Counted from the stretch's first letter, positions 18,094 to 26,126 are shown. The stretch is 64,000 nucleotides of DNA from an uncultured Muribaculaceae bacterium (GCA_944320595.1 CALUIB010000012.1:33113-97112); one strand, 5' to 3'. Numbers and translations are program-made. Notes: generated from the letters alone by a model not told the origin.

Positions 18094-19209
18094 TTACAAA
18101 ATAACCTTTTGCACCTTTTCGCCAACCTTAACCATGAACACGCCGTTCATGTCGAGGTCGATAGTCTCAACGGTTGAAGGAGCTGCAACAGTTGCAACCT
18201 TTGCGCCTGCTATGTTGTAAACCTCGATAGCTGCATCAGCATCGATAACAGTGATTGCGCCATTTTCTGCAAATATCACGCCGTTGTCCTTGATGTTGAG
18301 TTGCTCAACAGAAGTAGTGCCGCCTTCTGGCTTATCTACATAATCGGGATAATCATTAACATTGGCCGGAACATTATTCGAGTCGATTTCATCTATCATT
18401 TCAAGTTTCATCGAGCGGAGCAGAACCACTGCATTATCCCAGAACTTCACGTTCAACTTAACGGCGAAAGGCAGTTCCTTATAAGTAGCATCTGTATTGT
18501 CAAATAACATGATGTCGAATATGCCACGGTTCCAATCTTCGGGATACGAGCCATACACAGGCAGGTCGGCCATACGGTAAGAACCGTCGCCAAGCCCTGT
18601 ATTTTGGTCGATGCCGTCGTATGCCGACGTTGCAATAGTAACGCCAATCTTGCCGCTAAAGGTAGGGTCGTTGTGTATCACCCTGTAATCGATGGTCAAA
18701 CGATAATTTTTGCCCAATTGCAACGGAGTGGTTGAATTTTCATTTCCACTAAGCCACATAAGTTGCAGCTCGGGGAACGAAACGGTTGCCCGTTCCCCAC
18801 CGGGATAAGTGCTAGTGGCATTCTTGCCTATTATGCAGAACAGATTTTCGGGAGTGCTTTCCTCAGTCTCGATGTTCACCAAGTTGGTCGAAACTATGCG
18901 GCTTGATTTGTAGAACGATTCAAAAGCATCCTTGTCTTTTTGGTCTATTGCATTGTAGTCACTTGTCACAGTTCCGCTGGCGCTTTCGCCACCCCATGAG
19001 ATTGCGACGATGCCGCCCTTGCCATTATCAGCGGCACGGAACGGGGCTTTTGCGTTAGATTCGGTAGAAGCCAATTCTTTGATGAAAAGGCCTTCGGCAC
19101 TGCCTGCTTGCATGTCGTTGTAGCGCCAGTTTTCCGGTGCGTAATCAGTTTGAGCCATTGCGCCCATTGCGCACAAGGCTGCGGTTGTCAAGAGTAAACC
19201 TTTTTTCAT
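18094..19209 (-). CDS. Secreted protein of unknown function with T9SS-like C-terminal domain
   Basis: A 371-residue protein not assigned to a named family. A clear signal peptide (MKKGLLLTTAALCAMGAMAQ) is followed by a beta-rich region of about 270 residues and a C-terminal segment (EVYNIAGAKVATV to VFMVKVGEKVQKVIL) of the type seen in type IX secretion cargo, like that on the neighbouring GH18 enzyme. It is the promoter-proximal gene of the four-gene locus and has no SusE/SusF lipobox. A surface glycan-binding role is an inference from position only. Confidence 0.75.
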   Translation of the reverse strand: MKKGLLLTTAALCAMGAMAQTDYAPENWRYNDMQAGSAEGLFIKELASTESNAKAPFRAADNGKGGIVAISWGGESASGTVTSDYNAIDQKDKDAFESFYKSSRIVSTNLVNIETEESTPENLFCIIGKNATSTYPGGERATVSFPELQLMWLSGNENSTTPLQLGKNYRLTIDYRVIHNDPTFSGKIGVTIATSAYDGIDQNTGLGDGSYRMADLPVYGSYPEDWNRGIFDIMLFDNTDATYKELPFAVKLNVKFWDNAVVLLRSMKLEMIDEIDSNNVPANVNDYPDYVDKPEGGTTSVEQLNIKDNGVIFAENGAITVIDADAAIEVYNIAGAKVATVAAPSTVETIDLDMNGVFMVKVGEKVQKVIL

Positions 19210-19263
19210 GATTGTGTTTGTTTTTAGTTTGTTTGGTTTGTTATTTCATTTTTATGCCCGGCT

Positions 19264-19335
19264 GGCATCCCGTTTTCGCGGCCCGTCCCCCGTAAATGCG
19301 CCGCTGCGCATCGGCATTCGCCGACCCCGGATGCC
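19264..19335 (-). promoter_or_regulatory. Structured multi-branched leader ahead of the GH18/SusCD operon
   Basis: On the minus strand a 7-bp closing stem (GGCATCC, 19329-19335 with 19264-19270) encloses two hairpins. One is CGGC-gaat-GCCG (19312-19323). The other is ATGCGC-agcg-GCGCAT (19296-19311). The domain is GC-rich in an AT-rich gap, sits 55 bases before the first start codon and lies in the leader expected from promoter P1. It resembles a riboswitch or protein-binding leader in shape, but no known class was recognised. Confidence 0.5.
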
Positions 19336-19434
19336 ACCCCATGGGCGATAGTTTTCAATAGTTTCATCGGTTTATGTCCACTTCTCACATAGTGCGCACA
19401 TATCTCACTAAGCATCAGCGGATTAACTCCATTC

Positions 19435-19566
19435 ACCCGTCCCTGCGTAAGAGATGGATTGATTTTCAGGTACAAATATAGTCAATCTTTTGTCAAAATC
19501 AGCAAATTAAAACAGTTTTTTATCAGCAATCTTTCTAATCCGTCTCTGCGCAAGAGACGGATTGAT
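19435..19566. repeat. Left arm of 132-bp inverted repeat
   Basis: This arm matches the reverse complement of 19773-19904 at 130 of 132 positions by eye. It carries a GAGACGG-type palindrome at each end (the outer one degraded) and promoter P1 pointing left. A further partial copy of the unit continues at 19561-19610. Confidence 0.9.
19473..19506 (-). promoter_or_regulatory. Promoter P1 facing the GH18/SusCD operon
   Basis: Minus strand TTTG (19506-19503), 22 bases, TATATTTG (19480-19473). It is the promoter closest to the operon and would give a leader of about 260 bases that opens with the palindrome hairpin. Confidence 0.65.
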
Positions 19567-19575
19567 TTTCAGGTA

Positions 19576-19609
19576 CAAATATAGTCAAATCTTTGGCAAA
19601 AACTGCAAA
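19576..19609 (-). promoter_or_regulatory. Promoter P2, second copy facing the GH18/SusCD operon
   Basis: Minus strand TTTG (19609-19606), 22 bases, TATATTTG (19583-19576), the same architecture as P1 and 103 bases upstream of it. The transcript would begin just before the intact palindrome at 19537-19563. Confidence 0.6.
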
Positions 19610-19772
19610 TAGAATAAAGATTTTTATTCATGAAATCAGTGTTTTAACGTAATCGCATCATGTAGCAAGTTGCCCCCTATATAATAATGTGTACATTATT
19701 AATTACGGATGTTAATCAATGTTTATAAAAATCGCTTATTTTGTTGATTTGTCGAATATTATATATGTGCCT

Positions 19773-19904
19773 ATCAATCCGTCTCTTGCGCAGAGACGGA
19801 TTAGAAAGATTGCTGATAAAAAACTGTTTTAATTTGCTGATTTTGACAAAAGATTGACTATATTTGTACCTGAAAATCAATCCGTCTCTTACGCAGAGAC
19901 GGGT
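19773..19904. repeat. Right arm of 132-bp inverted repeat
   Basis: Reverse complement of 19435-19566 with two visible mismatches, separated from it by 206 bases. It contains palindromes with AATCCGTCTC / GAGACGGATT arms (19776-19802) and a near copy at 19878-19904, with promoter P3 between them. Confidence 0.9.
19833..19866 (+). promoter_or_regulatory. Promoter P3 in right repeat arm, facing right
   Basis: TTTG (19833-19836), 22 bases, TATATTTG (19859-19866). It is the mirror copy of P1 and points away from the SusCD operon into a 200-base non-coding unit with its own terminator. Confidence 0.6.
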
Positions 19905-20071
19905 CGGTGATGAAAAAAACAGAAACAAAAGCGGTTACACAAACCTAATAAAATACTCTTGTAAGAAATAGAAAGGACAAACTAAACTGACCATTAATAA
20001 AAAGGAGACGTGCTATTGTTTTATAGTGGTAATTAGTCGGCTGCCCGCACAAGTGTCAGCCGACTTTTTTT
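19870..20071 (+). ncRNA. Candidate small RNA from P3 to the terminator at 20035
   Basis: The unit is bounded by P3 and by a strong terminator: AGTCGGCTG (20035-20043) pairs with CAGCCGACT (20057-20065), followed by a T tract to 20071. The 5' end forms the GAGACGG palindrome hairpin (19878-19904). There is no convincing ORF; only a six-codon frame from TTG at 20016 follows an AGGAGA motif. A small RNA of about 200 bases, or a leader with attenuator for the ROK gene further on, would explain it. Confidence 0.45.
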
Positions 20072-20245
20072 CATTCTTCCCATAAAAATGCCCCAGGCAG
20101 CACAGCACCCGAACAAAGCCCTGAGCCACACCTACCGCCATTTACTATATTCCGCCGACCGTTTTTTGCGTGTAATAAACCGCCGTCCACGGTACTGTCG
20201 CGAAAAATAATTGCACTATTTTACCTTGTTTTACTCTAATTTTAT

Positions 20246-20253
20246 TAACTTTG
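20246..20253 (+). promoter_or_regulatory. -7 element for the ROK kinase gene
   Basis: TAACTTTG fits TAnnTTTG and lies 80 bases before the ATG at 20333. A CTTG lies 17 bases upstream, shorter than the usual spacing. Confidence 0.55.
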
Positions 20254-20332
20254 CGCAGATTATGCCCACTGCGCGGGCAGTTCACTTATTTTGAGTAATA
20301 ATCATAATAACATAAATTTAAAACTTAAAATC

Positions 20333-21328
20333 ATGAAACCTTACGTTATAGGTATCGACATGGGTGGCACCAACACCGTGTTTGGAATAGTTGACGCTCG
20401 CGGCAACGTGATAGCCACGAGTTCGATAAAAACAGCAAAGCACAGCGACATAAACGATTACATCGACGAGCTTTACACCGAGCTGACACGCATCATCGTG
20501 GCCAACGACGCTGTTGACAAAATCCACGGCATAGGCATAGGCGCACCCAACGCCAACTATTACACCGGCACCATCGAGGACGGCGTGAACCTGCCCTGGC
20601 CCACCCCGATACCACTCGCCAACCTGATAAGCAACAAATTCGGCATACCGTGCGCCATTACCAACGACGCCAATGCCGCAGCCATAGGCGAGATGACATA
20701 TGGTGCAGCTCGCGGTATCAAGGATTTCATAATGATTACCTTGGGTACTGGCGTGGGCAGCGGAATCGTGATTAACGGGCAACTGGTTTACGGACACGAC
20801 GGCTTTGCCGGCGAGCTGGGACACGTAATAGTGAAACGCAACAACGGGCGCACTTGCGGCTGCGGACGCACAGGCTGCCTGGAAACCTACTGCTCGGCAA
20901 CAGGCGTTGCACGCACAGCCCGCGAGTTCCTGGAAATACGCACCGAGCCGTCGCTGCTGCGCAACCTGCAAATCGAGGAAATAACATCGAAGGACGTGTA
21001 TGACGCAGCCATAGCCGGCGACAAGCTTGCCAACGACATTTTTGAATACACAGGCAAAATTCTGGGCGAGGCACTGGCCGACTTCGTGGCATTCTCAAGC
21101 CCCGAGGCCATAATCCTCTTCGGCGGCCTCACCAAGAGCGGGGACCTGCTGATGAAACCCATAAAGAACGCCATGGAGCAAAATATGCTTAGTATATACC
21201 GCGGCAAAGTGCGCCTGCTCATCTCGGAACTGAAAGACAGCGACGCCGCCGTGCTGGGCGCGAGCGCACTGGGCTGGGAAGTGAAACCCATGCCGGCCGC
21301 TGCATCTCCCGCTGCCGACAAGCAATAA
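20333..21328 (+). CDS. ROK family sugar kinase (glucokinase-like)
   Basis: A 331-residue ROK protein. The N-terminal ATP-binding motif is GIDMGGTNTVFGI (residues 7-19). Also seen: GIGAPNANYYTG, NDANAAAIGE (sugar site with catalytic Asp), GTGVGSG, the GHVIV zinc-ligand His, and the ROK zinc motif CGCGRTGCLETYCS. No N-terminal DNA-binding domain is present, so it is a kinase rather than a repressor. Glucose is the likeliest substrate but specificity cannot be read from the sequence. The frame extends 14 codons upstream to a TTG; the ATG before KPYVIGIDMGG is preferred. Monocistronic with own promoter and terminator. Confidence 0.9.
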   Translation: MKPYVIGIDMGGTNTVFGIVDARGNVIATSSIKTAKHSDINDYIDELYTELTRIIVANDAVDKIHGIGIGAPNANYYTGTIEDGVNLPWPTPIPLANLISNKFGIPCAITNDANAAAIGEMTYGAARGIKDFIMITLGTGVGSGIVINGQLVYGHDGFAGELGHVIVKRNNGRTCGCGRTGCLETYCSATGVARTAREFLEIRTEPSLLRNLQIEEITSKDVYDAAIAGDKLANDIFEYTGKILGEALADFVAFSSPEAIILFGGLTKSGDLLMKPIKNAMEQNMLSIYRGKVRLLISELKDSDAAVLGASALGWEVKPMPAAASPAADKQ

Positions 21329-21383
21329 AAGGCTGGGCGCACTCCCTCATGTGTGAGATGTGTGCACATTTACAGACAAAACA

Positions 21384-21424
21384 AGCAGGGTATGCCACGC
21401 GCAATGGCATACCCTGCTGATTTT
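21384..21424 (+). terminator. ROK gene terminator
   Basis: Perfect 14-bp stem AGCAGGGTATGCCA / TGGCATACCCTGCT (21384-21397 with 21405-21418), 7-base loop, then GATTTT. Confidence 0.8.
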
Positions 21425-21461
21425 ACCCACCCTCTACACACGCACTAATAAAGTCTTAAAA

Positions 21462-21778
21462 ATGTTTGGCAACAATATATCGCAAAGCAATAAAGCGATG
21501 ACGGCATCAATTGCAATCATTGCATATGCAATAATGGTGGCAATATACCTTTCCCCGGCCGAAGTGCAATATAAGATAAGTTTCCCGGTACTGTCTCTCG
21601 CACTGTTCTCATTCCTGCTGCTGCCGGTGCCGATGAGCCTTGCCATGTTATTCTCGGCCTTTGGCGACATGGCCGGAGCTGCAGGAAACTTCATGCTGCA
21701 ACTGGGTTTCTTTGCAGCCACACACAATTGCTGCTGTTCATAAAAGCAGCCGACCTGAAAACGCACAGGAAGGCATAA
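21462..21778 (+). pseudogene. Truncated, frameshifted YhhN/TMEM86-like membrane protein remnant
   Basis: The frame from ATG 21462 gives 93 residues with two to three hydrophobic segments and a YhhN-like motif (LAMLFSAFGDM, then LQLGFFAA), then ends abruptly as THNCCCS at 21743. Shifting one base at the CACACACA run (about 21718-21726) continues the membrane-like sequence as HTQLLLFIKAADLKTHRKA to a TAA at 21776-21778. Even after repair it is about half the usual 200-230 residues. The family call rests on pattern recognition only. Confidence 0.45.
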
Positions 21779-21791
21779 AACACAATTATTT

Positions 21792-21824
21792 TTTGGGGGT
21801 TAAACGGCGCATTTAGTAATTTTG
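21792..21824 (+). promoter_or_regulatory. MATE gene promoter
   Basis: TTTG (21792-21795), 21 bases, TAATTTTG (21817-21824). The ATG follows at 21836, so the 5' untranslated region should be only about 5-8 bases. Confidence 0.75.
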
Positions 21825-21835
21825 CAGCCGCAATT

Positions 21836-23182
21836 ATGAAATACCTATCGACATATATCAGACACTACAGGCAAATAGCCACGTTGGGGCTACCGTTGCT
21901 GCTCGGGCAGCTTGGCATGATAATGACAGGATTTGCCGACACTTTCATGGTGGGACATTACACCACCGAATCGCTGGCAGCGGCATCGTTTGTCAACAAT
22001 ATAATGAACTTCATGACCGTGCTGTGCATGGGATTCTCTTACGGGCTGACACCCATCGTCAGCGCCACCAATGCACGCGGTGACCGGCGGGGAGTGGGTG
22101 TAATTGTGAAAAATGCCATTTTGCTCAACATGGCATTCGGCATAGCCGTAGGGCTGGCAATGCTGCTCATATATTTCAACGTAGAAAAAATGAACCAACC
22201 GGCCAACCTGATTCCACTCATCAAGCCCTACTACCTAGTATTGCTCGCCTCGATGGTGCCAATGCTGCTTGTCAACACACTGCGCCAGTTTACCGATGGC
22301 ATCGGCAACACGCGCCTGTCGATGTGGATTATCATCGGCGGCAACCTGCTGAACATACTGCTTAATTATTTGACCATATACGGCAACTTCGGCTTCCCCG
22401 AATTAGGATTGCTCGGAGCCGGGCTGAGCACACTTGCCGCCCGTGTGGCAATGGCCGCCGCCTACATTATCGTCTTATCACGTTCGCACCGCTATGCCAC
22501 ATATGTGCAAGGCATCAGGCATGGCGACATCGACTCAAGAATTTCAAGCAATATATTTGCCACATCATGGCCCATAGCCGTGCAGATGGGGCTTGAAACA
22601 GGCATTTTCTCGTTTGCATCAATCATGATAGGCTGGCTTGGCGAAATACCGCTTGCCGCCTACCAAATCATGCTCAGCATCAGCACCATAGGTTTCATGG
22701 TATATTACAGCCTTGGAGCAAGCATGTCGATAAAAATTGCCGGATATTACGGCAACGGCGACATCACCCAAATACGAAACTGCTCGGTGTCAGGGCTGCA
22801 CATAATCATGGCCTGCGCCGCAACGGCCTGCCTGCTGTTCTTCTTCCTCGGCGAACCGGTCATCAGGCTGTTCACCGACGACGTTGCCGTGATTGCCGTG
22901 GCCATGCTGGTCATACCACCGCTCATGCTTTACCAGGTGGGCGATGCACTGCAAGTCACTTACGCCAACGCCTTGCGCGGCATCACCGACGTGCGGCCGA
23001 TGATGATCACAGCCATCATCGCCTACCTGATTGTAGGCCTGCCACTTGGCTATTTGTTGGCATTCCCTTGCGGCATGGGCATCGTGGGCATCTACCTGTC
23101 ATTTGCCGTGGCACTGCTTCTTGCAGGAGTGCTGTTCTTTGCCAAATTTCAAATTGACCTGCGAAATCTCACCCGGCAGTGA
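21836..23182 (+). CDS. MATE family efflux transporter (NorM-like)
   Basis: A 448-residue inner-membrane protein with about 12 hydrophobic segments in two halves. Each half opens with a MATE pattern: IATLGLPLLLGQLGMIMTGFADTFMVGHY at the start, and SWPIAVQMGLETGIFSFASIMIGWLG near residue 245. MATE proteins export cationic drugs or metabolites using Na+ or H+ gradients; the substrate is unknown. Its TGA overlaps the GTG start of the next gene (GTGA), so the two are translationally coupled. Transcript is predicted to be almost leaderless. Confidence 0.93.
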   Translation: MKYLSTYIRHYRQIATLGLPLLLGQLGMIMTGFADTFMVGHYTTESLAAASFVNNIMNFMTVLCMGFSYGLTPIVSATNARGDRRGVGVIVKNAILLNMAFGIAVGLAMLLIYFNVEKMNQPANLIPLIKPYYLVLLASMVPMLLVNTLRQFTDGIGNTRLSMWIIIGGNLLNILLNYLTIYGNFGFPELGLLGAGLSTLAARVAMAAAYIIVLSRSHRYATYVQGIRHGDIDSRISSNIFATSWPIAVQMGLETGIFSFASIMIGWLGEIPLAAYQIMLSISTIGFMVYYSLGASMSIKIAGYYGNGDITQIRNCSVSGLHIIMACAATACLLFFFLGEPVIRLFTDDVAVIAVAMLVIPPLMLYQVGDALQVTYANALRGITDVRPMMITAIIAYLIVGLPLGYLLAFPCGMGIVGIYLSFAVALLLAGVLFFAKFQIDLRNLTRQ

Positions 23183-23553
23183 AAAAATACCTGTTTACCA
23201 TTATACTCTTGGCAACAGCCGTCGCTGCAACAGTTGTTTACCTGCTGTTCGACCCGGCACAATCGGCACTCTTCCCTCGTTGCCCGTTCCTTGTCATTAC
23301 CGGATTTAAATGTCCCGGCTGTGGCAGCCAACGCGTCATCCACTCGCTGCTAAGCGGTGACATTGCCGCCGCATGGCATTACAACGCCTTCATGGTGGCA
23401 GCCCTGCCGGTGATAGCCTTATATAGCTACGCCGAACTGCGACGCCCGAACCACCCTTCGCTATACAACCGCCTCAACAGCCCCGTCATCATTTGGAGCA
23501 TCTTCGCCGCCACAGTACTATGGTGGCTCCTGCGCAACATCTTCGCCTGGTAA
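23179..23553 (+). CDS. DUF2752 family small membrane protein
   Basis: A 124-residue protein with three hydrophobic segments and the DUF2752 signature: FKCPGCGSQRVIHSLLSGD followed by AAWHYNAFM. The start is GTG at 23179, overlapping the MATE stop by four bases. The function of DUF2752 is not established; the conserved CPGCG Cys pair could bind metal or form a disulfide, which is an inference. The 271 bases to the next start hold only that gene's promoter and no gene that I can support. Confidence 0.88.
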   Translation: MKKYLFTIILLATAVAATVVYLLFDPAQSALFPRCPFLVITGFKCPGCGSQRVIHSLLSGDIAAAWHYNAFMVAALPVIALYSYAELRRPNHPSLYNRLNSPVIIWSIFAATVLWWLLRNIFAW

Positions 23554-23767
23554 CCACACCACGCAAAAAAAACTGCAAAATACCAAACATTACATCACGC
23601 ATGGACGCACGACCCGTGAGCCTGTCGGCGGCCGGCTGCCGTGCAATGCCATATATCCACCCATGAGTGCATTATATACGCCACGCCATATTGATTCAAC
23701 CATCTCGGCATAGCACCCTATAAGACCTATTGCCATGCACAGTGAGTTGTTCGCAATTACGCATTTT

Positions 23768-23801
23768 TTTGTGACCAATAATATTTTTTTCATTAAATTT
23801 G
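23768..23801 (+). promoter_or_regulatory. YitT gene promoter
   Basis: TTTG (23768-23771), 22 bases, TAAATTTG (23794-23801), 24 bases before the ATG at 23825. Confidence 0.7.
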
Positions 23802-23824
23802 TGCTGACTAAAAACAAGCGACGC

Positions 23825-24796
23825 ATGAAAAAGACTATATACAGCTGGCTGATGATACTTCTGGGGTGCGCCATAACGGCCATCGGGTTCGTGTTCTTCA
23901 TCAACCCCTACGGGCTGGTCCCGGGGGGAGTTTACGGTGCAAGCATCGTGCTGCAGCACCTGTTCCCGTCGATACAGGTGGGTACGTTCGGGTACATGCT
24001 CGACATTCCGTTGCTCACCCTGTCGGTGCTGCTCCTCGGGGCCAAAATAGGCTCGCGCACCATCGTGGCGGCACTCACCACGCCGTTCATAATGAACGCT
24101 CTGGAATGGATTGCATACCCCAGCACAGAGGCATTGCGGGCACTCGACCCGGCGCAACTGCTGGGCGGCATACTCGACCTTAGCGACCACCTCATAATCG
24201 CCGCCGTGATAGGGGCATCAATCATCGGCCTGGGGTGCGGCATGATAGTGCGCCAGCAAGCCACATCGGGCGGCAGTGACATAGTGGCCATGATACTGCA
24301 AAAGTATTGCCACCTGCGGTTCTCACGCGCCATACTTCTGGTCGATGGCACGGTGGTGCTATTCGGCCTCATAGTGATAGGTTTCGGCATAGGCAGCGGC
24401 GATGCCGCCAGCTCTGGACAGCCCACCATCTACCTGTCGCTTTACTCGCTGGCAGCCATCTTCGTCACCTCGCGCGTGCTGGCATTCGTCATCAACGGGC
24501 CAAAGAACGACAAGCTGATGTTCGTCATCAGCGAGAAACATCTGCCCGACTTGCGCGAATACATCATCAAGGACCTTGACCGCACGGCCACCTACATAAA
24601 GAGCAGCGGCCTGTACACCGGCCATGACAAGGAGATGCTTTTCCTGGTGGTGAGCTACAAGGAAGTGGAGAACCTGAAACTGAAAATCAAGCAGGCCGAC
24701 CCGGCCGCGTTCGTCGTCGTCACCGATGCCTACGACACCTACGGCGAAGGCTGGAAACCCCTCCCCTCCTCGAAAAACGACCTCAACCCCGAATAA
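23825..24796 (+). CDS. YitT family membrane protein (DUF161/DUF2179)
   Basis: A 323-residue protein. About five to six membrane segments in the first 200 residues match the YitT module (GCAITAIGFVFFINPYGLVPGGVYG, GCGMIVRQQATSGGSDIVAMIL). A soluble C-terminal DUF2179 domain (about 225-305, NDKLMFVISEKHLPDLREYI) follows. Physiological function is unsettled. The frame is open 30 codons upstream, but the promoter and family N-terminus favour 23825. It converges on the iron alcohol dehydrogenase across a shared terminator. Confidence 0.92.
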   Translation: MKKTIYSWLMILLGCAITAIGFVFFINPYGLVPGGVYGASIVLQHLFPSIQVGTFGYMLDIPLLTLSVLLLGAKIGSRTIVAALTTPFIMNALEWIAYPSTEALRALDPAQLLGGILDLSDHLIIAAVIGASIIGLGCGMIVRQQATSGGSDIVAMILQKYCHLRFSRAILLVDGTVVLFGLIVIGFGIGSGDAASSGQPTIYLSLYSLAAIFVTSRVLAFVINGPKNDKLMFVISEKHLPDLREYIIKDLDRTATYIKSSGLYTGHDKEMLFLVVSYKEVENLKLKIKQADPAAFVVVTDAYDTYGEGWKPLPSSKNDLNPE

Positions 24797-24831
24797 CGCG
24801 ACGGAAAAACACGCACATACTGGCAACAAAC

Positions 24832-24873
24832 AAAAAGCGGAGGCTCAATCAACATCGAGCCTCCGCCTTTTTT
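24832..24873. terminator. Bidirectional terminator between YitT and iron-ADH genes
   Basis: GCGGAGGCTC (24837-24846) pairs with GAGCCTCCGC (24857-24866). It is preceded by AAAAA and followed by TTTTTT, so it can end transcription from both sides. Confidence 0.85.
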
Positions 24874-24895
24874 CTGCACCAGTCAAAATACAACC

Positions 24896-26083
24896 TTACT
24901 TGAACGACTGCTCAAACACTTCCACAATGTCGGCATCGCTCATGGCAATGCGGTCGCTGGTGTACATTATGCCCATTACCTCGCGCGAGTTGCGCATGAA
25001 CTTCTCGCACTCGTCGCGCGTGATGCCGTAGTCCGACATACGCAGGTCGGCAACACCGCAAGCCTCTTGCAGACGGACAAGTGCCGTGATAAAGTCCTCG
25101 GGCTTGTCGGCCTCGGGCATACCCATGGCCTGTGCAAGGCGTATGAAACGGTCGTCGCAACCGTGGTTCTTCACAAAATAGCTGTAATATGCTTTGCTAA
25201 TCATGATAAGCCCTGCACCGTGGGGCAAGTTGGGGTGATAAGCCGACAGCGCATGTTCCATGCCATGCTCGCTCGTGATTAGGGTCAGGCACATCACCAC
25301 GCCCGACAGCGTATTGGCCCAGGCCACACGTGTGCGAGCCTCTATGTCGCTGCCGTCGCTGATGGCGCGTGGCAGGTACTTGGCAATGTTCTCGACAGCT
25401 GTCAGGGCATACATGTCGCTCATCAGGTTCGCACCCTTGGCTATATAACCCTCAACGCTATGGAACAATGCGTCGAATCCCTGGAATGCCGAAAACCTCG
25501 CAGGCACACTCACCATCAATTCTGGATCGACAATGGCAATAACCGGGAACAACGACGGGTGGCCTATGAAAGCCTTCTCGTTGGTATCCTCCTTGGTAAT
25601 CACGCCCGAATTGTCGGTCTCCGAGCCTGTTCCGGCCGTGGTTGTGATGGCTATGATGGGGAGCGGCTTCACTGTTATGGGACTGCCCTTGCCCGAACCG
25701 ACAGCCACATAATCCCACAACTCGCCAGGGTTGGTGGCCATAGTGGCTATGCCCTTCGAGCAGTCCATCACGCTACCACCGCCCAGGGCCACTATAAAGT
25801 CGGCTCCGCTCTCACGCGCGGCTGCGGCACCGGCATTCACGTTAGCCACAGTGGGGTTGGCCTCAACACCGTTGAACACCGTCCATTCCACACCGGCCTG
25901 CCTCAACTGGGCCTCGGTGCGGTCAAGGTAGCCATTGGCACGGGCCGACTTGCCATTGGAAATCACCACCAAGGCTTTCTTTCCCGGCATCGGCTGCTCC
26001 GACAGCTTGTCAAGCATACCTGCGCCAAACAGCACGTGCGTTGGCACATACATATCATACGTTTCTCGTGTCTGCATAATCAT
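24896..26083 (-). CDS. Iron-containing (group III) alcohol dehydrogenase
   Basis: A 395-residue Fe-ADH of the butanol dehydrogenase/lactaldehyde reductase family. Seen: NAD(P)-binding GGGSVMDCSKG (about 100-110), TTTAGTGSETDNSGVI, and metal ligands in the GFDALFHSVEGYI and EHGMEHALSAYHPNLPHGAG region. Substrate is unknown. Reduction of the lactaldehyde produced by the fucose pathway (genes at 45.6-53.5 kb) would make sense, but the gene is 20 kb away. The start could also be the second Met at 26077. Confidence 0.9.
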   Translation of the reverse strand: MIMQTRETYDMYVPTHVLFGAGMLDKLSEQPMPGKKALVVISNGKSARANGYLDRTEAQLRQAGVEWTVFNGVEANPTVANVNAGAAAARESGADFIVALGGGSVMDCSKGIATMATNPGELWDYVAVGSGKGSPITVKPLPIIAITTTAGTGSETDNSGVITKEDTNEKAFIGHPSLFPVIAIVDPELMVSVPARFSAFQGFDALFHSVEGYIAKGANLMSDMYALTAVENIAKYLPRAISDGSDIEARTRVAWANTLSGVVMCLTLITSEHGMEHALSAYHPNLPHGAGLIMISKAYYSYFVKNHGCDDRFIRLAQAMGMPEADKPEDFITALVRLQEACGVADLRMSDYGITRDECEKFMRNSREVMGIMYTSDRIAMSDADIVEVFEQSFK

Positions 26084-26118
26084 TACAGTTTTTAATTAGG
26101 GTTAAACATTCACTGCCG

Positions 26119-26126
26119 CAAAATTA
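26119..26126 (-). promoter_or_regulatory. -7 element for iron-ADH gene
   Basis: TAATTTTG on the minus strand, 36 bases before the start codon. No matching TTTG at standard spacing. Confidence 0.5.

Noticed and set aside
19224..19475. 83-codon minus-strand frame in the leader of the GH18/SusCD operon
   Set aside because: Its TTG start lies inside the P1 -7 box, its sequence is the multi-branched leader region and no family is recognisable. A shorter version from the ATG at 19415 cannot be excluded as a leader ORF but has no ribosome-binding site that I can see.
19435..19904. 132-bp inverted repeat considered as insertion-sequence ends or a MITE
   Set aside because: No transposase remnant lies in the 206-bp centre and no target-site duplication is visible outside the arms. 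The promoters within the arms make a regulatory duplication more likely.
23590..23904. 104-codon minus-strand frame before the YitT gene
   Set aside because: It overlaps the YitT promoter and N-terminus antisense, has no family features and shows mixed composition typical of a chance frame.
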